From Wenzhouxiangella sp. (lineage in GTDB: Bacteria; Pseudomonadota; Gammaproteobacteria; Xanthomonadales; Wenzhouxiangellaceae), in the NCBI GenBank assembly GCA_007123575.1, contig SKKV01000041.1:1-5184 (forward strand): a stretch of DNA of 5,184 nt. The letters run 5' to 3'. Under the pieces are notes generated by a model that searched no databases, was not told the DNA's origin, and saw only the letters and a list, made by a program, of their open reading frames with translations. Made by a program: the position numbers and the translations under genes. Of this stretch, positions 1 through 5,184 are shown one piece after another (the first letter of the stretch is position 1; each line of letters begins with the position of its first letter).

Positions 1-263
1 ATCCATTGCTGTCCATCGGCATTGCGTCCCAGCGCCTGGCGCAGCAGGTAGATCAGCTGATTGAGACCCTGCTCATTGACGATGCGATCGCCCCAAAGGC
101 TCTGGACAAGCTGATTACGAGATACTAACTGGCCGGAGCAGCTGACCATCAGTTCAAGGGCATCGACCGCCTTTGGGGGCAACCGTATAGCCTCTCCGTC
201 GCGCCTGAGTTGGTGCGCAATCGTATCCAGTTCGAACGCACCGAAGGCGACGATGCCACTCAT
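1..263 (-). CDS. Winged-helix transcriptional regulator, CadC/OmpR type (N-terminal part, cut by the window edge)
   Basis: The gene runs leftward and only the first 87 codons are in the window. The translation begins MSGIVAFGAFELD and contains the hallmarks of the Trans_reg_C winged helix: the N-terminal beta strands (FGAFELD), a charged turn before 'IRLPPKAVDALELMV' around residues 27-41, 'GQLVSRNQLVQSLWGD' around 46-61, and the recognition-helix segment 'VNEQGLNQLIYLLRQALG' around 63-80. The order and spacing match OmpR/CadC-type DNA-binding domains. The domain sits at the extreme N-terminus, with no receiver domain before it, so this is a CadC-like architecture rather than a two-component response regulator. 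Such proteins usually continue into a membrane helix and a periplasmic or TPR/beta-propeller sensor, which is not visible here. The ATG at 263 is the only sensible start: an in-frame TGA lies 15 codons upstream with no other ATG between. The ribosome binding site is weak. The gene is divergent from the exported-protein gene on the right. Confidence 0.88.
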   Translation of the reverse strand, partial: MSGIVAFGAFELDTIAHQLRRDGEAIRLPPKAVDALELMVSCSGQLVSRNQLVQSLWGDRIVNEQGLNQLIYLLRQALGRNADGQQW

Positions 264-428
264 CGCCTCGGCCTGCTTCGCGTGTTTGATCCAAGTGCCA
301 CCCTGTCAGCATAAATGATTTTTTAATGATCTTAAATTGATACGGACTTGAAGCATTGGCTTGGTCGGTAGCAGATGATCGAATCTGAATCCGAACCGAC
401 GGCCATTGGCCGGGAGACAAGAGCTGAC
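264..428. promoter_or_regulatory. Divergent promoter region
   Basis: This gap separates the leftward regulator from the rightward exported-protein gene and must hold the promoters of both unless transcripts enter from elsewhere. It contains a marked AT-rich patch at about 309-342 in otherwise GC-rich DNA. On the minus strand, TATGCT (308-313) resembles a -10 box, with a poor -35 (TTTAAG) 17 bases further upstream. No convincing rightward -35/-10 pair was found. Exact promoter positions are not supported by sequence alone. Confidence 0.4.
314..352. promoter_or_regulatory. Candidate operator: helically phased direct repeats in the divergent intergenic region
   Basis: The hexamer AATGAT occurs at 314-319 and 325-330, ATTGAT at 336-341, and a degenerate CTTGAA at 347-352. 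The step is exactly 11 bases each time, about one helical turn. The first two copies match over nine bases (AATGATTTT and AATGATCTT) apart from one. OmpR/PhoB-type winged helices are known to bind head-to-tail direct repeats of about 10-11 bp pitch, and a gene for such a regulator starts 51 bases to the left. That this is its binding site is inference. It could also be simple AT-rich promoter DNA with chance periodicity. Confidence 0.45.
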
Positions 429-1481
429 ATGACCCAATTCAATATACTGACTGCTTCCCACAACGTGATAGCCGCCAGTCTGGCGATGATCGCCAGCCTG
501 AGCGCCCAGGCCGAGCTTCGACTGGACATCCCGGAAGATACCTTTGGCCCGCCATTCTATGCGCGCCTCGAGTTTCCCCATATCGACCCGGCGCTGATTC
601 CCAACGATGGCCTATGGGCGGCGCTGATTCTGTATCGTCAGCGCGAGTGCATTCCTGATGACTTCAATCTGCTTGAGATCTTTGATGTGCCGGCTGCCTT
701 TTCCTGCCCGCTTAACGACTTGGTTGGCTACGAAGTGTATGAAAATGCCCCCGGTGTGGATCCGGCCCCCATCCGGTCTCGCCTGACTGGTGAGAGTGCC
801 GTTCCGGTGTGGTTCGTAAACCTGGCCGAGTTTGAGCAGCTGGCCGCCGATGGTGTGATGACGATCGCCGATTTCGAGGCCATGCCCTCGCTGAGGATTG
901 GCAGCGCAGAGTTTTATGATGAATTGCTACGCCCCAGCCAGTCGAATCAGTCCGGCTTTATCCATATCAATGCACGTGGCCAATTTGAAGACGGTGATCG
1001 GTTTCGTCTGACTTACACCGTCAATGGCGATCATGGTCCGGAGCATGGCGATTTGGCTGGAGGTATTCGCACGCGGATCGAGTTCCGAGGCCAAAGTCTT
1101 GCCGAAATCAAGCCACCGCAGGTGATTCCCTATACCGGTCACTGGATGGATCCGTCCGAACCTGGACAAGGCCTGGGCATCCATCCGGTTCGTGCTACGG
1201 ATCATGTCTTCGGTACCTTCTACGCGATTGATGATTTTGGGCAACAGGTTTGGTATGCCCTGGACGGCACCGATTTCGATGGCCTTGAAGCCAACTTTAC
1301 GGTTCTGATCAGCCATGGCGCCGATCTCGAAGCGCCAAACGGTGTGCAATTGGAGGAAGTCGGCCAGATGCGTATCGAGTTTCTCGGTTGCCGGGCCGCC
1401 CGAGCCAACTTCCTGATTGACGGGAATGAAGGCGAGATGAACCTGGTGTCACTGGTCCCGGCTGACGATTGCCTGGACTGA
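429..1481 (+). CDS. Exported protein with C-terminal 'GxWxxPxexGqG' domain, function unknown
   Basis: From the ATG at 429 the product is 350 residues. It starts with a signal peptide: a hydrophobic core around residues 13-24 and a type I cleavage site SAQA|E after residue 28. The n-region has no Lys or Arg, which is unusual. An in-frame ATG at 375 would add 18 residues including two Arg, but it lacks a ribosome binding site and would place a very acidic segment before the signal; GGGAG at 412-416 and AAGAG at 419-423 favour 429. Residues 29 to about 230 match no family I recognise. Residues about 235-345 resemble a domain frequent in secreted proteins of Xanthomonadales and relatives: GHWMDPSEPGQG at 237-248, then FGTFYAIDDFGQQVWYALDG at 261-280. 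Four cysteines remain in the mature chain, two in the N-terminal half and two near the C-terminus, so two disulfides are possible. No catalytic motif is evident. It is probably periplasmic or secreted, and possibly controlled by the divergent regulator. Confidence 0.85.
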   Translation: MTQFNILTASHNVIAASLAMIASLSAQAELRLDIPEDTFGPPFYARLEFPHIDPALIPNDGLWAALILYRQRECIPDDFNLLEIFDVPAAFSCPLNDLVGYEVYENAPGVDPAPIRSRLTGESAVPVWFVNLAEFEQLAADGVMTIADFEAMPSLRIGSAEFYDELLRPSQSNQSGFIHINARGQFEDGDRFRLTYTVNGDHGPEHGDLAGGIRTRIEFRGQSLAEIKPPQVIPYTGHWMDPSEPGQGLGIHPVRATDHVFGTFYAIDDFGQQVWYALDGTDFDGLEANFTVLISHGADLEAPNGVQLEEVGQMRIEFLGCRAARANFLIDGNEGEMNLVSLVPADDCLD

Positions 1482-1579
1482 CTCTGAATACGAAAGCCTG
1501 CAGATCGACGTTCCGATGCCCTCATTTTTGGAAAACAAGACCGGCGACTGTCGGCTACCGCGCTGGCAGCAACGGAGCT

Positions 1580-1599
1580 GCCGGCGGCGGATCGCCGGC
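1580..1599. repeat. Small perfect inverted repeat (hairpin)
   Basis: GCCGGCG (1580-1586) and CGCCGGC (1593-1599) form a 7-bp perfect stem with a 6-base loop. No T-run follows on either strand, so it is not a typical rho-independent terminator. It lies about 100 bases after the stop of the exported-protein gene and could protect the mRNA 3' end or be incidental in GC-rich DNA. Confidence 0.35.
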
Positions 1600-1823
1600 T
1601 GACCAGCCCTGCGCAAGGAGGCGGGCCCGGGCAAGCTGCCCTGCATTCAATTCGGACTCGATGGCGGCTCGCCGCAAGCGGCGATGAGCAGCATCAGGGC
1701 CGACCTTGTCTCGACTGGTGCGCAGGCAGTCAAAGGTTTGCGGCAATCATGGTTTAAGCGATCCATGGTCAATGAATTTGGTGGACAATGGCGTCGACAA
1801 AGGCGCATGTTCCCATTCATTCG

Positions 1824-1841
1824 AAACCCCGGCGGTTTTTT
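1824..1841 (+). terminator. Weak rho-independent terminator-like hairpin
   Basis: AAACC (1824-1828) can pair with GGTTT (1834-1838) around a 5-base loop, and the T-run extends to 1841 (six T in total). The stem is short and AT-rich at its base, so termination would be inefficient. It is the only T-tract hairpin between the exported-protein gene, which ends 340 bases upstream, and the small ORF at 1953. Confidence 0.25.
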
Positions 1842-1952
1842 GTGCCACCCGCTCGGCCTGAGTTGCGATATGGTGTGATCCACGCTGACCGTGGTCTGTT
1901 CACCAAGTGGTCATCGCCGGAAGCTGATCATTGCGATTAATGAGGGTTAAGC

Positions 1953-2129
1953 ATGAGCCGATCGGTATTGCTCGCTGAATCGCCGATTCCGGATACGGGT
2001 AAGTCGCTGCTGTTGTCCGAGCACAAGGACAAGTTCTCGATTGTCATCCCCGGCCGCGGCGAGTTGATAAACAGCCGGGTTCATGGCTCGGAGAAAGCGC
2101 TGGCCGAGCTGGCCTGGGAGCCTGCCTGA
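1953..2129 (+). pseudogene. Truncated spermidine synthase-like methyltransferase, N-terminal 58 residues only
   Basis: The ORF starts at ATG 1953 with a good Shine-Dalgarno (GAGGG, 1942-1946, six bases before the start) and stops at TGA 2127. Its product begins MSRSVLLAESPIPDTGKSLL and continues with FSIVIPGRGELINSRVHGSE (residues 28-47) and then KALAELAWEPA. The 'F-S-I-x-I-x-G-x-x-L-x-N-S-R-x-H-G-S-E-x-A-L-A' stretch is what I recognise from the N-terminal region of spermidine synthase-like SAM-dependent methyltransferases of gammaproteobacteria. Those proteins are usually over 200 residues, and the glycine-rich SAM-binding loop follows soon after this point. Here the frame ends and another gene begins 21 bases later, with no downstream remnant of the core seen. 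The fragment cannot be a working enzyme. It may still be translated, and could be coupled to the next gene. The family call rests on memory of the motif, not a search. Confidence 0.6.
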
Positions 2130-2150
2130 CTCCATGACGGGAGCGCATTG

Positions 2151-2939
2151 ATGAAGATTCGCCGGATTTCCGAACACTTGAAAGACCAGAATTGGTTCGC
2201 TGTCGCACTCGATTTCATTATCGTCGTGATTGGCGTTGGGGCGGCGCTAATGGCGCAGCAGTGGTTGGGTGAGCGCCAGGGCCGGGCCGAGCTTGAGCGG
2301 GCCCTCAGCAGCCTGAATTCGGACCTGTTTCGTGTCTACTTTGTTTCCAAGGAGCGGCTTGCGGTGGCCGACTGCCGTAAGGAAAGATACGCCGAACTGG
2401 GCGCTTTGCTGTTGGAAACCGAGCATTCCTGGCCGGGTTCAGCGCGGGAGTATCCGGCAAGTCCAATCCAACCAGCGTTGCCTGTCGTGGTTCGGTCCCC
2501 TCATCGCTACTGGACATCCGCGATCTGGGAAACTGAGTTGGCAAAGGGTACTTTCAATCGGATGGACAACGATAGTCTGGTCTTGCTCGCATCCGTGTTT
2601 TCCAGAGGTGAAGAAGCCGAATCGATTCAGGCCATGATTCGCGATTTGGAAAGCAATCTTCAGGCCCTTGCGCACCCCCTCCAACTGGACATTGGCGACC
2701 GTCTTCGGTATTACGACATCCTGGCAAGAGCTGACAGCGCCAGCAGCTTGCTGGAGGTGGTGGCTGCACAACATGTTGACTACATCGAAGCCTTCGGTTT
2801 ACGACTGATTTCCAATGAGGATGAAGCAGCGGTCTATCGTCAGTTTTTGGCCGATCAGAATGCCCGAGCAATCAGTGTCTATGGTGATTGCGTTGTGCCG
2901 ATGGCGTTTCCCTTTCTGGAGGAAGGCAATTTTGATTGA
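2151..2939 (+). CDS. Membrane-anchored protein of unknown function, single N-terminal helix
   Basis: The product is 262 residues from ATG 2151, with GGGAG at 2139-2143 placed seven bases upstream; a TTG directly before the ATG is not needed. The N-terminus is basic (MKIRRISEHLK), followed by one transmembrane helix at about residues 16-36 (FAVALDFIIVVIGVGAALMA), so the N-terminus should be cytoplasmic and the remaining roughly 220 residues periplasmic. The pattern 'RRxSEHLKxQNWxAVALDFxIVVxGV' is typical of a widespread family of small uncharacterised proteobacterial proteins, similar to those grouped as DUF6090. After the helix comes a charged, helix-rich region (ERQGRAELERALSSL), and the rest is predicted mainly helical. 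There are only two cysteines, C75 and C247, which could form a disulfide linking the two ends of the periplasmic part. No enzymatic motif is visible. It follows the truncated methyltransferase ORF by 21 bases and is probably on the same transcript, which ends at the terminator at 3119-3143. Confidence 0.82.
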   Translation: MKIRRISEHLKDQNWFAVALDFIIVVIGVGAALMAQQWLGERQGRAELERALSSLNSDLFRVYFVSKERLAVADCRKERYAELGALLLETEHSWPGSAREYPASPIQPALPVVVRSPHRYWTSAIWETELAKGTFNRMDNDSLVLLASVFSRGEEAESIQAMIRDLESNLQALAHPLQLDIGDRLRYYDILARADSASSLLEVVAAQHVDYIEAFGLRLISNEDEAAVYRQFLADQNARAISVYGDCVVPMAFPFLEEGNFD

Positions 2940-3106
2940 AGAAGCCCAATTGGCGAGGGTCGTGTGAAAATCCCGAAGAGTCAGAACCACTCCCGGAGGA
3001 GGACACCGGCCTGCAGGCCGCCTACGACAATCAACTACTGGCCGAGGACGGCGCGCCCTTTCGCTACGGTGTCGTCGATGTAGCTATGTCGAGTCGTCGC
3101 TGTTGA
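2936..3106 (+). pseudogene. Orphan C-terminal coding fragment, family not recognised
   Basis: A frame open from about 2936 to TGA 3104-3106 ends with a protein-like stretch, DTGLQAAYDNQLLAEDGAPF followed by RYGVVDVAMSSRRC. From about 2998 its codons mostly end in G or C, as expected of a real gene in this genome; earlier codons do not. It has no ATG or GTG start and no ribosome binding site. The only start-like codon is a TTG at 2936 overlapping the preceding stop, so translational coupling is conceivable but weak. The simplest reading is the tail of a gene whose front was lost, still joined to its terminator 12 bases downstream. It may instead be a short non-coding leader to the terminator. 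Confidence 0.33.
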
Positions 3107-3118
3107 AGTGAATCTGTT

Positions 3119-3143
3119 GGGCCGTAAGCGGCCCTATTTTTTT
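3119..3143 (+). terminator. Strong rho-independent terminator, rightward
   Basis: GGGCCG (3119-3124) and CGGCCC (3129-3134) form a 6-bp perfect GC stem with a TAAG loop, followed by TA and seven T (3137-3143). It ends the rightward transcript that includes the membrane-protein gene. It works in one direction only: read leftward, the same stem is followed by AACAGATTC, not a T-run. It overlaps the end of the convergent helicase gene, whose stop TAG is at 3136-3134. Confidence 0.85.
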
Positions 3144-5184
3144 CGTTTGACCCCCTCCATCGGCACCGCATCCCACGGATCTTCCGGCCAGGGGTGTTTG
3201 GGGTAGCGGCCGCGCATGTCTTTTCTGACTTCCGGATAGGCGTTGGTCCAGAAGCTTTCCAGGTCGGCGGTGATGGCCAGGGGGCGACGGGCAGGGGAAA
3301 GCAGGTGGAGAACGACGGGTACCTTGCCGCCGGCCACGCGCGGGCTGCGGCGCCAGCCGAATACGCTTTGCAGCTTGGTTGCCAGCACCGGGCCGCCTTC
3401 GGCCTGGTAGTCGAGGCGGACTTCGCGGCCGGTGGGGATGGTTAAGCACGCCGGGGCCAGCTCGGCCAGGCGCTGGCGCTGGCCGTGGTCGAGCTGACCG
3501 GACAGCACCGAAAGCAGGTCGAGGTTTTCGATGTCGGACCAGCGGCGCAGGCCGGCGAGATAAGGCTGCAGCCACTGGTCCAGACGCGCTTCCAGGCTGG
3601 TGTCGTCAACGGCCGGCCAATCGTCAGGCCATAGGCTGCGCAGCAGTTCGACGCGAGCCTGCCACTGGCGCGCGCCGGCGGTCCAGGGCAGGCTTTCCAG
3701 GCCTTTGCGGCGCACGGCGGCAAGCAAGCCGGCTTCTATTGTTGCCGGGTCAGGTCGGTCCAGCTCCTGCTCATCCAGAACCAGCGCGCCGAGATGGCGC
3801 TGGCAGCGGGCGACGACGGTGCCGCGGCGGTCGTCCCAGTCGGCTGTTTCTACGGTCTCGATCTTGTCTTTGAACCGGGCCTCGATTTGCGCCTGGTCGA
3901 CGGCGGCAGCCAGGAAGATTCGGGCTTCCCGGGCCTGGCCGTCGAGTTCGGCGGCGACCAGCCATTCGCAGCCGGCCAGCGCATCGTCTTCGGCCAGGCT
4001 GGCGCCGCGACCGTTGCTGAGCCGGTAGCGGCCGCGCGCCCCGCGCGCTTGTCCAATCCGGTCGGGATAGGCCAGGGCGAGCAGGGTGCCGATGGCGTCC
4101 TGGTCATTCGCTTTGGCCGACTTGTCTGTGCCTGCCAGGCGTCTGGCCAGCTCGCGCGCCTGGTTCAGGCGGCCTTTGGGCAGGCCGGTCTGGCCGTGGC
4201 GCAGGGCCTGGATGCGCAGGCGCATATCGGCGCCGTGACCTGGCCCAAGCAGGTCGCGGTCGCTAAGCAAGGCGGCCAGCTCGGCGGCCAATCGGCCCTG
4301 GCCAAGCGATCGGCCGCGTTCCAGCAGGTGCGCGAGGCGTGGGTGCAGGCCGTGGGCCAGCAGCTTGCGACCGTGGGCCGTGATCCTGGCCTGCGCATCC
4401 AGCGCCTCCAGCCACTTCAGCAGGTCCACGGCCTGCTGCCAATGCGCGGCCGGCGGCCGATCCAGCCAGGTCAACTCGCTGGGGTTCGCCACACCCCATT
4501 GGGCCAATTCCAGGACCAGGCCGGCGAGGTCGGCTTCCAGGATTTCGGCCGGGGTTTGCGGTTTCAGGCGAGTCTGTTCGCCTTCGCTCCATAGCCGGTA
4601 GCAAACGCCGGGTTCAATGCGCCCGGCGCGGCCGGCGCGCTGTTCGGCCGAGGCGCGTGAGACCGGCTCGGTGACCAGGCGGCTCATCCCTGAGTTGGGA
4701 TCAAACGCCGAACGGCGCTGCTGGCCGCTGTCGATGACCACGCGTACCCCTTCGATGGTCAGGCTGGATTCGGCGATCGCCGTGGCCAGCACCACCTTGC
4801 GCTGGCCCGGCGGTGCCGGGGCAATAGCGGCGTCCTGGGCTTCCGGTCGCAGGTTGCCGTACAGCGGGCAAAGGTGGGTGTTCCCGGGCAGGTCGCCGAG
4901 CTGCTCGACCAGGCGTCGGATTTCGCCGACGCCGGGCAGAAAGACCAGTAGCGAACCCTCGTCCTTGTTCAGGGCGTGGCGAATGGTGGCAGCGGTGTGG
5001 GCGATCAGATGTTTGCCACGCGGACAGGGGCGGTAGTGCATCTGAACCGGATAACTGCGGCCCTGGCTTTCGATCAGCGGCGGGTTTTCAAGCAGCTGCG
5101 CCAGCGCCTCGACGGCCAGCGTGGCCGACATCACCAGTACGCGCAAGTCCTCGCGCAAGGCCTGCTGGGTTTCGCGCACCAGGG
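3134..5184 (-). CDS. hrpB: ATP-dependent RNA helicase HrpB (lacks its N-terminus, cut by the window edge)
   Basis: About 683 codons are present; the frame is still open at the right edge, so the GTG at 5179 is internal, not the start. Numbering from that codon: helicase motif III (SAT) at 18-20, the HrpB-typical 'GRSYPV' at 40-45, 'LLVFLPGVGEIRRLVEQL' at 77-94, motif V in 'ATAIAESSLTIEG' at 132-144, and motif VI QRAGRAGR at 180-187. A helicase-associated region follows, then the HrpB C-terminal domain, ending with 'GRYPKHPWPEDPW' around 657-669 and a basic tail KRKK. The order agrees with E. coli HrpB, a DEAH-box protein of about 810 residues, so about 140 residues with Walker A and the DEAH box lie outside the window. 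HrpB belongs to the DEAH RNA helicases; its physiological role is poorly defined. Motif V has A and S where DEAH helicases often have N and T (TNIAETSLT), a mild variation. The gene is more GC-rich than the DNA to its left and converges on the membrane-protein gene. Confidence 0.96.
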   Translation of the reverse strand, partial: LVRETQQALREDLRVLVMSATLAVEALAQLLENPPLIESQGRSYPVQMHYRPCPRGKHLIAHTAATIRHALNKDEGSLLVFLPGVGEIRRLVEQLGDLPGNTHLCPLYGNLRPEAQDAAIAPAPPGQRKVVLATAIAESSLTIEGVRVVIDSGQQRRSAFDPNSGMSRLVTEPVSRASAEQRAGRAGRIEPGVCYRLWSEGEQTRLKPQTPAEILEADLAGLVLELAQWGVANPSELTWLDRPPAAHWQQAVDLLKWLEALDAQARITAHGRKLLAHGLHPRLAHLLERGRSLGQGRLAAELAALLSDRDLLGPGHGADMRLRIQALRHGQTGLPKGRLNQARELARRLAGTDKSAKANDQDAIGTLLALAYPDRIGQARGARGRYRLSNGRGASLAEDDALAGCEWLVAAELDGQAREARIFLAAAVDQAQIEARFKDKIETVETADWDDRRGTVVARCQRHLGALVLDEQELDRPDPATIEAGLLAAVRRKGLESLPWTAGARQWQARVELLRSLWPDDWPAVDDTSLEARLDQWLQPYLAGLRRWSDIENLDLLSVLSGQLDHGQRQRLAELAPACLTIPTGREVRLDYQAEGGPVLATKLQSVFGWRRSPRVAGGKVPVVLHLLSPARRPLAITADLESFWTNAYPEVRKDMRGRYPKHPWPEDPWDAVPMEGVKRKK

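Larger units (their letters stand above)
1482..1952. other. Gene-free stretch of about 470 bases
   Basis: Short open frames exist on both strands, but none has a good start with a ribosome binding site, a recognisable motif or a consistent third-position GC bias. The stretch holds a GC-rich hairpin at 1580-1599 and a weak terminator-like hairpin at 1824-1841. It could be decayed coding DNA, in line with the truncated gene that follows it, but no remnant was identified with confidence. Confidence 0.5.

Noticed and set aside
154..420. Minus-strand open frame of 88 codons across the divergent promoter region
   Set aside because: It is out of frame with the well-supported winged-helix gene and overlaps it; its translation shows no domain.
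927..1349. Minus-strand frame of 140 codons inside the exported-protein gene
   Set aside because: The plus strand there encodes the recognisable C-terminal domain; this frame is its shadow.
1555..1746. Minus-strand frame with a protein-like stretch (RRAAIESELNAGQLARARLL)
   Set aside because: It starts only at a TTG without a ribosome binding site, has no steady third-position bias and no recognisable family.
1684..1878. Plus-strand frame of 64 codons
   Set aside because: It has no ribosome binding site or motif, and a terminator-like hairpin falls inside it.
1880..1894. Inverted repeat CCACG/CGTGG upstream of the truncated methyltransferase ORF
   Set aside because: The stem is only 5 bp, without a T-run or known operator pattern; it is likely to occur by chance.
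3794..4594. Long open frame (266 codons) on the plus strand inside the helicase region
   Set aside because: It is antisense to clearly conserved HrpB sequence; such long shadow frames are usual in GC-rich genes. Its translation has no recognisable domain.

Overview
The window looks like chromosomal DNA of a GC-rich gammaproteobacterium. A Xanthomonadales/Chromatiales-type relative is my inference, based on the mix of families: a CadC/OmpR-type winged-helix regulator, a 'GxWxxPxexGqG' secreted-protein domain, a one-helix membrane protein family common in these bacteria, and HrpB. No rRNA, tRNA, CRISPR array, insertion sequence or phage gene was seen.

Left part (1-1481). The window opens inside a leftward regulator gene whose N-terminal winged-helix DNA-binding domain is complete (263 down to the edge). 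It is divergent from a rightward gene for an exported protein (start most likely 429, end 1481). The AT-rich gap between them carries a hexamer resembling AATGAT repeated at 314, 325 and 336, exactly 11 bases apart, with a weak fourth copy at 347. This is the arrangement expected of an operator for an OmpR-type winged helix, so the regulator may control itself, the exported protein, or both.

Middle part (1482-3143). A stretch of about 470 bases has no supported gene, only two weak hairpins. It is followed by a short ORF (1953-2129) with a good ribosome binding site that reads as the N-terminus of a spermidine synthase-like methyltransferase, cut off before the SAM-binding core. A complete gene for a small membrane-anchored protein of unknown function (2151-2939) starts 21 bases later. 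A fragment that looks like the C-terminal coding remnant of another protein (to 3106) comes next, and then a strong rho-independent terminator (3119-3143). The region reads as eroded accessory DNA with one intact gene inside it.

Right part (3134 to the edge). A leftward gene for the ATP-dependent helicase HrpB fills the rest. The C-terminal four fifths are present; the Walker A and DEAH motifs lie beyond the window. This part is clearly more GC-rich than the middle. HrpB and the middle genes are convergent, and the rightward terminator is embedded in the last codons of hrpB.

The window does not show a complete new multi-gene system. The best lead is the regulator, phased repeats and exported protein unit on the left.
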